Origin: Bacillota bacterium
GTDB lineage: Bacteria > Bacillota > Clostridia > Lachnospirales > Lachnospiraceae
Reading direction: 5' to 3'
DNA length: 14,152 nt
NCBI GenBank assembly: GCA_023437885.1
Contig: JAEZFH010000126.1
Span: 1 to 14,152, forward strand
Shown here: positions 1 through 6,904 of the stretch, piece after piece
Layout of the letters: every line of letters starts with the position of its first letter
How positions within the stretch are numbered: position 1 is the stretch's first letter
Made by a program: the position numbers and the translations under genes
Notes under the pieces: generated by a model
What the model was told of the DNA's origin: nothing
Database searches by the model: none
The model's input: only the letters and a program-made list of their open reading frames with translations

Positions 1-487
1 GAATTGCCTCTTCACGCATACCGGAGAATCCTGAGCCTTCCCTTTTCTCCGCCTGATTGATCAGCTTCTGTTCAAAAGCTGATTCCAGCTTGAATTTATC
101 CTTCAGCTCCAGAATCAGCTTACTGGCCGTCTTATTCCCCACTCCCGGTGCCTTAGCAATCGTCTTGGCATCCTCTGCAAGCACAGCAAAACGAATCTCA
201 TCCGCCGAGATCGAGGATAAAATCCCAAGAGCCCCTTTGGGCCCTATTCCGTTCACCGTAATAAGGAGCTTGAACATCTCCAGATCATCCTTGGTAAGAA
301 ATCCAAAGAGACTAATAGCATCCTCCCGGACATGAAGATAAGTATACAGCTTTATCGTACTTCCTCTGGAGGGCAGTTCCATAATTGCCGAGGAAGGAAG
401 AAAGACCTCGTACCCTATATTTCCTACCTCCAGCACGATATAGCTCTCCTTAACCTCCGCCAATTCCCCTTTTAAATATCCAATCAT
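1..487 (-). CDS. ruvA: Holliday junction DNA helicase subunit RuvA, partial (3' end outside window)
   Basis: RuvA binds four-way Holliday junctions as a tetramer and loads the RuvB motor for branch migration in recombinational repair. The visible 162 codons start MIGYLKGELAEV, the usual family N-terminus with the OB-fold (about residues 1-62). Two helix-hairpin-helix motifs follow, NGIGPKGAL and PGVGNKTAS, at about residues 76-84 and 111-119, then the start of the flexible linker (KREGSGFSG). About 40 residues of the RuvB-binding domain III should lie beyond position 1. GGAG six bases before the ATG supports the start. A 12-13 bp tandem repeat array ends about 22 bases upstream of the start and carries SOS-box-like sites. 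ruvB probably follows outside the window, but this cannot be seen. Confidence 0.97.
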   Translation of the reverse strand, partial: MIGYLKGELAEVKESYIVLEVGNIGYEVFLPSSAIMELPSRGSTIKLYTYLHVREDAISLFGFLTKDDLEMFKLLITVNGIGPKGALGILSSISADEIRFAVLAEDAKTIAKAPGVGNKTASKLILELKDKFKLESAFEQKLINQAEKREGSGFSGMREEAI

Positions 488-509
488 ACTATTCTCCGCT
501 TCTATAAAA

Positions 510-683
510 CTATTGTACAAGCTATTGTTCAAGCTATTGTTCAAACTATTGTTCCAAACTATCATTCCAACTATTGCTTCAAACTATTGCTCCAAACTAT
601 TGCTCCAAACTATCGTTCAAACTATCGTTCAAAACTATTGTTCCAAACTATCGTTCAAACTATTGTTCAAACTATTGTTCTTG
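510..683. repeat. Tandem repeat array, 14 units of 12-13 bp, upstream of ruvA
   Basis: Fourteen head-to-tail units start CTATTG or CTATCG on the plus strand, with consensus CTATTGTTCAAA. Single-base changes and one-base length differences distinguish them (12 or 13 bp). Read on the ruvA strand the unit is TTTGAACAATAG. Across unit junctions this gives GAAC-N4-GTTT, exact at seven places (543-554, 607-618, 619-630, 632-643, 645-656, 657-668, 669-680) and degenerate at the rest. The array fills the promoter or leader of ruvA. The rest of the 488-817 gap holds no gene, clear terminator or convincing promoter. An open frame running through the array on the plus strand is only a consequence of the repeat. 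Confidence 0.93.
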
Positions 684-817
684 ACTGCCCTATGAAAACA
701 GCTCTGTATTCGTATCAGCCGCACTCCTAGCCCCTAATGTTTGAATTGTACTTCGCGCAGTCATTTCTTATTATCCACTCTTATTTCCCATGCCATATCC
801 GGATGGGATTATACTTA

Positions 818-1081
818 TTACTGATCATAAGTATCTGGAAGTCGTTCGAAATGACCTCTGGAAATATTCAATCTTCCTTCCTTCAGGTAATTCAACACCT
901 CGAAGGCAGTAATTCCCAATGCCTCAGATATCTGAAGGGCATTGCTGTTGGGATACTCCTTCAGATAAGCCTCAATATCGTCAAAATGGTCACTGTCTAT
1001 CTGCCTGCACTCTTCACAGGAATAGCTTTTGAATCTGGACCGGAACACTTTATGGCAATGCTTACATACATTCATATACAT
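818..1081 (-). CDS. Small zinc-ribbon/HTH protein resembling the YvyF (TIGR03826) family
   Basis: An 87-residue protein with two cysteine pairs near the N-terminus (CKHC at about 6-9 and CEEC at about 22-25), as in a zinc ribbon. An acidic helix follows (DDIEAYLKEYP), then a helix-turn-helix-like stretch (ALQISEALGITAFEVLNYLKEGRL). This layout resembles the family called flagellar operon protein TIGR03826/YvyF, in which a short zinc finger precedes a winged-helix-like segment ending in a REGRL-type motif. No flagellar gene is visible here, so a flagellar role is not supported by context. An in-frame ATG two codons downstream is an alternative start, and a weak GGGA lies upstream. The gene sits alone between two tandem-repeat arrays, downstream of the cardiolipin synthase fusion and upstream of ruvA on the same strand. 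Exact function unknown. Confidence 0.72.
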   Translation of the reverse strand: MYMNVCKHCHKVFRSRFKSYSCEECRQIDSDHFDDIEAYLKEYPNSNALQISEALGITAFEVLNYLKEGRLNISRGHFERLPDTYDQ

Positions 1082-1167
1082 ATAAATCCCATATCATCCG
1101 GAGGGATCATCCCAGCCGGACCTCTCCTTTCCTGCAATCACCGCAGATTTTGACACCGCATAGCCAC

Positions 1168-1230
1168 CTATATTGCACGGCAAGCTATACTGCATGGCAA
1201 GCTATACTGCTGCAAGGCAAACTATAATAC
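1168..1230. repeat. Short tandem repeat, about 3.5 units of 17-20 bp
   Basis: Units are 1168-1184 (CTATATTGCACGGCAAG), 1185-1201 (CTATACTGCATGGCAAG), 1202-1221 (same core with three extra bases) and a partial CTATAATAC at 1222-1230. It lies in the 211 bp between the cardiolipin synthase fusion and the small YvyF-like gene. The unit differs from the 510-683 array except that both begin CTAT on the plus strand. I see no clear terminator or promoter in this gap. Confidence 0.8.
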
Positions 1231-1292
1231 CCGGGGCATACTACTCCGCTACCAGGTTGTCTCAATATACACCAGTATCCTACAGCCTCAAG

Positions 1293-3767
1293 CTACATGA
1301 GGGTTGAAAATAAATTTAAAAATATCTGCTGGATCTTCATGGTCAGAGGACGATTCTTCCATTCCTCATAGGTTACCTCGTGGCATTGCTCCATGGTTCT
1401 GACCAGGTCCTCCTTAATGGTATCCACCGTTGTCCTGTCACAAATCCATACACCGCATTCATAATGGAGATGAAAGCTGCGGTAATCCATATTGATTGTA
1501 CCCACAACACCGCTATCCTCATTAATGATCGTCTTGGCATGGATGAAGCCGGGCGTATATTCAAATATCCTTACTCCGCTCTCAAGCAGCCTGCCGTAAT
1601 TATAATTAGTCAATATCTTTACATTTTTCTTGTCCGGGATATAGGGTGTAATAATCCGCACATCAATTCCGCTGGAGGCTGCCATAATCAGAGCTTCCCT
1701 CATATCATCTTCAATTATAAGATATGGTGTGGTAATGTACAATAGCTTCTTCGCATAATACATCATCTGCTTGTACATATTCTCCACCGGATTCCTCGGA
1801 TTGTTGGCGGGTCCGTCGGAGAATACCTGGCAGAATACATCATTTTCAGGAAACTGCCTGGTTGGCCGGTAGGGCTGATAATCCATCGGTCCCTCCGAGG
1901 AGGATACCTCCCACATCTGCAGAAAGGTCACGGTCAGTCCCCATACCGCATCCCCTTCCACACGGATCGCATTGTCCTTCCATATACCGAAACGCTGCAC
2001 CAGATTGACATACTCATCTGCCAGATTCATTCCTCCGGTAAAGCCTACATTTCCATCCACTACAATGATCTTTTGATGGGAGCGGTAATTCAGATACAGC
2101 TTATCCGTATATTTGTGTACCGGATTAAAGACACGTACTTCAATCCCTTCTGCTTCCAGACTCCGCTTAAAATTCGTGGGCGTTCTCAGCATTGCCCCAA
2201 AATCATCATAAAGAAATAATATCCGGACTCCTTCCTTGCGCTTACGCAGTATCAGCTCATGCAGACGGTTCCAGAGTTCTCCCTCCCCAACGATAAAGAA
2301 ATTCAGCAGTACAAACCGTTCCGCCTTCTCTATATCCTTGAAAATTGCATCAAAGGTATCTTCCCCCATCGGATAATAATCAACCTTATTATTCTTATAC
2401 AGCGGAAACGCATTGGCTTCCAGATATCTTGCCACTCTGCTCTTCGTAGGATATCTCTCGGTAAAGGACCTGACCACCTCCGGGCGATACTTAAGATTCT
2501 CAGCTCCGCGGCGCAGCTTTCTTAATATTTCCTTATCAATCTTCTTCCGCCTTCTGTTACCCCATAGAATGAACATAATATGTCCGGTTACCGGTAAGGC
2601 GGCAATGATACATATCCAGCTTATCTTATAGGAAGCATTGCGGTTATCATTTACCAGACCAACGACAATAATCATACTTAAAACCTGGAGGAAGGAGTAA
2701 AAATATACGGTATAACCACTCAATTCAATGGAAAGGTAGATAATAAGTGCGAACTGGGCCAGCACCAAAAGCCCGACCAGAACAGCCCGCAGAATTCCGC
2801 TGAGGTTGCTTTTAATGGTTCCGGTAACCTCTTCCTTCAACTCCTTGCTCATCTCGCGTACTCCCTTCCTCACCAGCTTATCTTTTAAGTCAACAAGTGC
2901 TGTCTCACGCCTTCTCACCTTCATTGTAGGGAAGGCTTTAAGCAGACGGACATGGGATTTCAGCATCTTGATATTTTGATAGCGGCTGAGGAATTCTACC
3001 ATCTTTGCTTCAATCTCAGGCTTTAGCTCCCTGATTCTCCCCAAGCTTTGCTTATTTGCTCTGGCATTCAATTTTGCCTCAATATGAGTTCTGACCTCAG
3101 AGAATACCGCGAGTATATGCATTCCCGACAGCTTCTCGATGAATTCGCCGCCGGTTTCATATATTTTGGTCGTCTCAATATATTCCGTCATATCCTGACG
3201 CAGATTCTGCAATCTTGCCAGAATCCGGTCGAATTGTACAGAGGTAACCGCCGATGCTGCCGTATCAATAACAAAAGCCGGAATAACGGCATAACCAATT
3301 ATTTCTCCGGCTCTTCTGGGAAATACCGTAATCAGATAATCAATTCCCGGATGGATGACATGAAGCATCAGTAAGGAAAGTGCTCCCCAGAAGAAGGAAA
3401 CCAGCAGACATACTCTGCCGTTCAGATTATATCGGTAATGGCTGTAATCCCACCAGCGGGTGTGGAATATAAGCTCCATTACCAAGGATGTAACGTACTC
3501 CAGAACCGTTGCCAGTATTATACTTCCGAAAAAGACCAGCAGGTATTTATCTCTGTTATCCCAAAAAACAATATAAAAAAGCAATGCCCCGCAGCCATAG
3601 ATGGGTATCACCGGACCGGTCAGGAAGCCTCTGTTAACAAAGGATTTTTTTTGTACGGATACCAAAGTCGTCTCATATACCCAGCCAATGATCCCGTATA
3701 GAACAAAGACATAGAATATGTAATAAAAATCTTGTCCGAATATCTCCATACTCCACATAAGACGCAT
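1293..3767 (-). CDS. CmpB-type membrane module fused to cardiolipin synthase-like phospholipase D
   Basis: An 824-residue membrane protein, far longer than ordinary cardiolipin synthases (about 480-510). Residues about 10-195 match the PF06541 (CmpB, 'putative ABC transporter permease') pattern: several hydrophobic helices with RGFLTGPVIPIYGCGALL and a WWDYSHYRYNLNGRVCLL stretch. A charged, probably cytoplasmic linker follows (about 195-325), then two to three membrane helices (about 327-403) typical of the PLDc_N region. Two phospholipase D units come next. HKD1 is HQKIIVVD (H564, K566, D571). HKD2 is HAKTIINED, where the expected aspartate is a glutamate followed by aspartate. Cardiolipin synthases join two phosphatidylglycerol molecules at the membrane. 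The reading frame extends six codons further to a TTG, but AAAGGAG lies just before this ATG, so I start here. ATGs three and six codons downstream remain possible. Confidence 0.88.
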   Translation of the reverse strand: MRLMWSMEIFGQDFYYIFYVFVLYGIIGWVYETTLVSVQKKSFVNRGFLTGPVIPIYGCGALLFYIVFWDNRDKYLLVFFGSIILATVLEYVTSLVMELIFHTRWWDYSHYRYNLNGRVCLLVSFFWGALSLLMLHVIHPGIDYLITVFPRRAGEIIGYAVIPAFVIDTAASAVTSVQFDRILARLQNLRQDMTEYIETTKIYETGGEFIEKLSGMHILAVFSEVRTHIEAKLNARANKQSLGRIRELKPEIEAKMVEFLSRYQNIKMLKSHVRLLKAFPTMKVRRRETALVDLKDKLVRKGVREMSKELKEEVTGTIKSNLSGILRAVLVGLLVLAQFALIIYLSIELSGYTVYFYSFLQVLSMIIVVGLVNDNRNASYKISWICIIAALPVTGHIMFILWGNRRRKKIDKEILRKLRRGAENLKYRPEVVRSFTERYPTKSRVARYLEANAFPLYKNNKVDYYPMGEDTFDAIFKDIEKAERFVLLNFFIVGEGELWNRLHELILRKRKEGVRILFLYDDFGAMLRTPTNFKRSLEAEGIEVRVFNPVHKYTDKLYLNYRSHQKIIVVDGNVGFTGGMNLADEYVNLVQRFGIWKDNAIRVEGDAVWGLTVTFLQMWEVSSSEGPMDYQPYRPTRQFPENDVFCQVFSDGPANNPRNPVENMYKQMMYYAKKLLYITTPYLIIEDDMREALIMAASSGIDVRIITPYIPDKKNVKILTNYNYGRLLESGVRIFEYTPGFIHAKTIINEDSGVVGTINMDYRSFHLHYECGVWICDRTTVDTIKEDLVRTMEQCHEVTYEEWKNRPLTMKIQQIFLNLFSTLM

Positions 3768-3802
3768 GCTCTCCTTTTCTCTCAATTGTTGGCAGAATTC
3801 CT

Positions 3803-3824
3803 ATTGTGACTATTCTAACACAAT
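3803..3824 (-). promoter_or_regulatory. Candidate promoter -10 of the cls fusion inside an inverted repeat
   Basis: On the minus strand an extended -10 (TG-T-TAGAAT, 3820-3812) lies about 45 bases before the chosen start. No good -35 is visible. The -10 is the centre of an inverted repeat, ATTGTG-N10-CACAAT (3803-3808 and 3819-3824), which looks like an operator. The regulator is not identifiable: the half-site spacing fits neither the usual Rex nor the Crp/Fnr box. Confidence 0.4.
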
Positions 3825-3871
3825 CACCTTTAAAGTACAGTAAAATTTTAATACAATTATAGAAGTGTTTA

Positions 3872-3880
3872 TGTTAAAAT
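3872..3880 (+). promoter_or_regulatory. Candidate extended -10 promoter for the YprB-like gene
   Basis: TG-T-TAAAAT lies about 60 bases before the ATG of the exonuclease gene in the divergent 3768-3941 gap. There is no recognisable -35. This is the best candidate in the gap but rests on a short match in AT-rich sequence. Confidence 0.35.
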
Positions 3881-3941
3881 ACTTTTAAGAACATTCCTTA
3901 ACCAGCCCGACAAAAATAGATATGACGGAAGGAGGAACCTT

Positions 3942-5078
3942 ATGATTACCAGACAGCTTTCCCTGGAACAAATGCCGGAATATCCCTTTGAATTAGAATA
4001 TCCGCTTACAAGCATTGTATTCTTTGATATAGAAACCACTGGTTTTGCTGCAAATTCCACCTATCTTTACCTGATTGGCTGTGCCTTTTATAAAAATGAT
4101 TCCTTTTCCCTAATTCAATGGTTCGCAGAGGATATTAAGGAAGAGGCTTTGTTGCTGACCTCTTTCTTTGAATTTTTAAAGAATTATGAGGTACTGCTCC
4201 ACTATAACGGCACCGGCTTTGACATTCCCTACCTTCTGAGAAAATGCGAGCACTGGAAGCTGGATTACTCCTTCGATCATCTGGTAAGCATTGATATCTA
4301 TAAAAAGATTCTGCCCCTGAAAAAGTTATTTCAACTCCCTAACTTCAAGCTAAAATCCATCGAGTCCTTCTTAAAGATTAAGCGAACCGATCTCTTCGAC
4401 GGAGGAGAGTTGATACAGGTATATCAAAGCTATCTGGGAAAGAGGCATTATGAAATTCTCCGCAGCCGGCGCTCACCTGATATAGTCATGACAGAACCCT
4501 CGGAGGCCGAACAACTGCTTGGATTGCTTCTGTTACATAATGAGGATGATATCCGCGGATTGCTGCTCATCAGCTCTATTCTGTGCTATGTGGACCTGTT
4601 TGAGAAACCCATTCGAATCCTTCAAGCCGAAGTGGATGGGCATCTCTTCCATATCCAATTTCAGATCTCTTCTTTCTTACCCATAAGAATCTCCTATGGA
4701 AATGATCTGGCCCGCTTGACTGCAGAAGGTACCGCTGCTACCCTTACTGTTCAGATCTATGAAGGAGAATTGAAATATTTTTATGAGAATTACAAGGATT
4801 ATTATTATCTGATCTCAGAGGACAGTGTAATCCATAAAAGCCTCGCCCAATATGTGGACAAGGAGTACAAGAAAAAGGCAAAGTCCTCCAACTGCTACAC
4901 CAAAAAACAGGGTATCTTTGCCCCACAGTATGAGCTTTTATTTACTCCCAGCTTCCGGCTGGATTATCAAAGCAAGCTCTCCTTCCTTGAAATCCACACA
5001 GACTTTTTACTGCAGGAGGAGAAGTTGGAGGAATATGTGAAGCATATCCTAAAGTTTATTATATCGAAGACAGAGTAA
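3942..5078 (+). CDS. YprB-like DEDDh 3'-5' exonuclease domain protein
   Basis: A 378-residue soluble protein with an N-terminal RNase H-fold exonuclease domain of the YprB/RNase_H_2 (PF13482) type. The acidic catalytic pattern is visible: DIETTG (D29, E31), HYNGTGFD (D94), and HNEDD with H199 and D203 in the H-x3-D spacing of DEDDh enzymes. The C-terminal part (about 225-378) is rich in beta-strand-like and aromatic segments and has no domain I recognise. Members are expected to cut single-stranded nucleic acid from the 3' end with metal ions; substrate and cellular role are not established by this sequence. The start is set by GGAAGGAGG a few bases upstream. It is a single-gene unit closed by a strong terminator at 5104-5147. 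The YprA-type helicase that neighbours yprB in Bacillus is absent. Confidence 0.85.
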   Translation: MITRQLSLEQMPEYPFELEYPLTSIVFFDIETTGFAANSTYLYLIGCAFYKNDSFSLIQWFAEDIKEEALLLTSFFEFLKNYEVLLHYNGTGFDIPYLLRKCEHWKLDYSFDHLVSIDIYKKILPLKKLFQLPNFKLKSIESFLKIKRTDLFDGGELIQVYQSYLGKRHYEILRSRRSPDIVMTEPSEAEQLLGLLLLHNEDDIRGLLLISSILCYVDLFEKPIRILQAEVDGHLFHIQFQISSFLPIRISYGNDLARLTAEGTAATLTVQIYEGELKYFYENYKDYYYLISEDSVIHKSLAQYVDKEYKKKAKSSNCYTKKQGIFAPQYELLFTPSFRLDYQSKLSFLEIHTDFLLQEEKLEEYVKHILKFIISKTE

Positions 5079-5103
5079 GTTATCCGTAATTTGAATTTGA
5101 ACT

Positions 5104-5147
5104 AAAAAAAGAGTAAACTGTTGAAATATCAACTTTACTCTTTTTTT
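5104..5147 (+). terminator. Strong, bidirectional-looking intrinsic terminator
   Basis: A7-GAGTAAA pairs with TTTACTC-T7, with an inner GTTGA/TCAAC pairing around an AATA-like loop. The A-run before and T-run after the stem make it usable on either strand. It lies 26 bases after the exonuclease stop codon and insulates the following secreted-protein gene. Confidence 0.9.
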
Positions 5148-5196
5148 GTTCACACATTTATATATTGCGTAAATCAACAACAAGATTATGCTCTAA

Positions 5197-5205
5197 TGCT
5201 ATAAT
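5197..5205 (+). promoter_or_regulatory. Candidate extended -10 promoter of the secreted Ig-like protein
   Basis: TG-C-TATAAT is a perfect extended -10, with no convincing -35 upstream. Transcription would start near 5212, right at the ribosome binding site (TGAGGTGA, 5211-5218). That implies a very short leader of about 10 bases, or that the true promoter lies further upstream. Confidence 0.5.
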
Positions 5206-5222
5206 ATGTATGAGGTGACGTT

Positions 5223-6077
5223 ATGAAAAAAATTAAATTTGTACTTGCATTATTATTATGTGTATTATTTCTACCTGTATATGAAGTATATGCTTATAGT
5301 GGTTCTTTTTATGTAATACCAAATAACACGGAATACACCTATGATATTAATGTAATAAATAATAGCTCTTCTGATTACAACAATATCGGATATACGGATC
5401 AAGCATTAAAAAATTATATTATTACAAACATTCCAAAATATAAACATGGATTAAATGCCGGAACAGTAACATGGGAAAATCCTGATTATGTAATTAAAGA
5501 GGAATTTCAAACAGTTAATGTTATTTACAATGAAGCATTAACAAATAAGGAACTTATTGTTCCTGTGAGCATTCAAGGTACTCCATATTTAGCCTGTACT
5601 GAATTAAGCTTAGACGTTTCAATGTCTTTTGATATTAATATAGTCGGTAAAATACCAAATTCATCTTATCGATGGTCATGTGATAATAATAATGTTATAA
5701 ATATAGATTCAAAAACAGGAGATTTAATCGCTATTAGCTATGGTAAGTCCAGAGTTAAATGTGAAATATTTTTTCCAAACGGAGATAAAAAAACACTAAT
5801 TTGTAATGTTGTAGTTGAACCAAATTTGACAGATATTGTACTGCCCGATAACACTTTAACATTAGCAAAACAAAATCAATATAGTATTGACATTAATGGC
5901 AAGCCCAATAATCACCTGTATTATTGGTATTCCGATAATACTAACATTTATATCAATCCATATAATGGAGTTATAGAAGCAAGAAAAATTGGGGCTTCAA
6001 AAGTAATGTGTGCAGTAAAATCATTAACCGATAGAAGTATGTTAATTATTAGTTGTGATGTAAAGGTAATAGAATAA
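5223..6077 (+). CDS. Secreted hypothetical protein with two BIG2-like Ig modules
   Basis: A 284-residue protein with a signal peptide (MKKIKF, a hydrophobic core, probable cleavage after VYA near residue 25) and no lipobox cysteine, LPxTG motif or C-terminal membrane helix. The last half holds two related modules of the bacterial Ig-like (BIG2) pattern: YRWSCDNNNVINIDSKTG...AISYGKSRV and YYWYSDNTNIYINPYNG...ARKIGASKV. Each has a pair of cysteines in its last strands (VKC/LIC and VMC/IISC) that could form a disulfide. Residues 26-130 are Asn/Tyr-rich and unrecognised. Such modules usually mediate cell-surface or extracellular contacts; no enzymatic motif is seen. The gene is visibly more AT-rich than its neighbours (AAT, ATA and TTA codons dominate) and sits alone between hairpins, suggesting recent acquisition. 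Start supported by GAGGTGA seven bases upstream of the ATG. Confidence 0.85.
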   Translation: MKKIKFVLALLLCVLFLPVYEVYAYSGSFYVIPNNTEYTYDINVINNSSSDYNNIGYTDQALKNYIITNIPKYKHGLNAGTVTWENPDYVIKEEFQTVNVIYNEALTNKELIVPVSIQGTPYLACTELSLDVSMSFDINIVGKIPNSSYRWSCDNNNVINIDSKTGDLIAISYGKSRVKCEIFFPNGDKKTLICNVVVEPNLTDIVLPDNTLTLAKQNQYSIDINGKPNNHLYYWYSDNTNIYINPYNGVIEARKIGASKVMCAVKSLTDRSMLIISCDVKVIE

Positions 6078-6082
6078 CCTAC

Positions 6083-6116
6083 TAAGGGGCATCCATATAA
6101 TATTGGTTGCCCCTTA
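6083..6116 (+). terminator. Hairpin after the secreted-protein gene (no T-tract)
   Basis: TAAGGGGCA pairs perfectly with TGCCCCTTA (9 bp, 16-base loop) five bases after the stop codon. It is followed by A residues rather than T on the plus strand, so it is not a canonical intrinsic terminator. The next hairpin downstream may finish the job. Confidence 0.5.
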
Positions 6117-6134
6117 AAAATTGATGCAATTCAC

Positions 6135-6168
6135 AAAAAAGGCTTCCCGAAATACTTCGGGAAGCCTT
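6135..6168 (-). terminator. Intrinsic terminator of the DUF177-rpmF operon
   Basis: A perfect 13-bp stem (AAGGCTTCCCGAA with TTCGGGAAGCCTT, 4-base loop) is followed on the minus strand by six T residues, 10 bases after the rpmF stop codon. The weak T-rich tail on the plus strand means it may also stop transcription from the convergent secreted-protein gene. Confidence 0.93.
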
Positions 6169-6178
6169 ACTTTTACTA

Positions 6179-6361
6179 TTATTCCTGTACCGGAATGATT
6201 TCCTTCTTATTGTAAGAACCACAAGCCTTACATACTCTATGAGGAACCATCAGCTCACCACATTTGCTGCACTTAACCAGGTTGGGAGCAGTCATCTTCC
6301 AATTAGCTCTACGGCTGTCTCTTCTTGCTTTAGAATGTTTACCTTTAGGACAAATAGACAT
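6179..6361 (-). CDS. rpmF: 50S ribosomal protein L32, zinc-binding type
   Basis: A 60-residue ribosomal protein of the large subunit. The N-terminus MSICPKGKHSKARRDSRRAN is diagnostic. Two cysteine pairs, C31/C34 and C44/C47, form the zinc ribbon of the C+ form. The frame extends two codons upstream to a GTG, but AAGGAGG ends seven bases before the ATG used here and the family begins MS-CPK, so the ATG is the start. It lies two bases after the stop codon of the DUF177 gene, so the pair is cotranscribed and probably translationally coupled. A terminator follows directly, unlike the frequent arrangement in which rpmF leads into plsX and fatty-acid genes. Confidence 0.98.
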   Translation of the reverse strand: MSICPKGKHSKARRDSRRANWKMTAPNLVKCSKCGELMVPHRVCKACGSYNKKEIIPVQE

Positions 6362-6363
6362 TG

Positions 6364-6891
6364 TCACACCTCCTTAAAATTATTAAAGATATCTCGGATT
6401 ACTGACATTCTGGGATCATAACTGAAAGTGTCACAGTCACATGTCTTCTCATTCAGATTGGTCCCGCAATTCCTGCAAAGACCTTTGCAATCCTCACTGC
6501 ACAGCAGCTTCATGGGAAAACCGATGAGAACCTCATCATAAATCAATATGTCTACATCCAGATTGTATCCAATAATATAATTTGTTTCGTCCAGACTTTC
6601 TGCCCGCTCTTCCTCAGTGAGGCTGAAATCCACTTCCTTCAGGATGGAAATCTCCATCGGATAAGTGATCTTCTTCAGGCATCGGCTGCAAAACAGGGTT
6701 AGCGAAATATTCGTGCTGCCCTCGATCAATACACTCTTGTTGCCAAGATTTGTTATGGTTAACTCTACCGGCTCCTTATGAGTGAACTCATAGGAATTCC
6801 CCTGGTAATCAAACCGCTCCAGTTCAATGGGGGCATTGATATTAACAACCTTATCCTTGGTAGTCATTATTTCTGACAAAGATATAAGCAT
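6364..6891 (-). CDS. DUF177 family protein (YceD/YlbN-like), rpmF partner
   Basis: A 175-residue protein of the YceD/DUF177 (PF02620) family, which is almost always encoded just before rpmF and in other organisms is linked to 23S rRNA accumulation and ribosome assembly. Two cysteine groups are visible: CSRC (68-71) and C131-x3-C135-x3-C139-x2-C142 in CSEDCKGLCRNCG, the typical C-terminal signature, then CDC (151-153). These probably bind zinc. The start is supported by GGAGAG seven bases before the ATG. It is the first gene of a two-gene operon with L32, driven by the promoter at 6982-7010, and its leader contains overlapping hairpins. Confidence 0.93.
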   Translation of the reverse strand: MLISLSEIMTTKDKVVNINAPIELERFDYQGNSYEFTHKEPVELTITNLGNKSVLIEGSTNISLTLFCSRCLKKITYPMEISILKEVDFSLTEEERAESLDETNYIIGYNLDVDILIYDEVLIGFPMKLLCSEDCKGLCRNCGTNLNEKTCDCDTFSYDPRMSVIRDIFNNFKEV

Positions 6892-6904
6892 ATGAAATCT
6901 CTCC

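Noticed and set aside
510..683. CRISPR array
   Set aside because: Units are 12-13 bp, directly adjoining, with no unique spacers and no cas genes nearby.
513..695. Plus-strand coding frame through the tandem repeat (KLLFKLLF-type peptide)
   Set aside because: Pure by-product of the repeat, no ribosome binding site, low-complexity product.
737..1153. 138-codon plus-strand frame opposite the YvyF-like gene
   Set aside because: Antisense to a gene with recognisable zinc and HTH motifs; no family resemblance and no ribosome binding site.
3768..3785. TTG start six codons upstream for the cls fusion
   Set aside because: The codons of this extension are themselves the AAAGGAG ribosome binding site of the ATG start.
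3804..3823. Rex (redox) or Crp/Fnr box before cls
   Set aside because: Half sites TTGTGA and CACAA are suggestive, but the spacing is two bases too long for both box types and the arms are imperfect.
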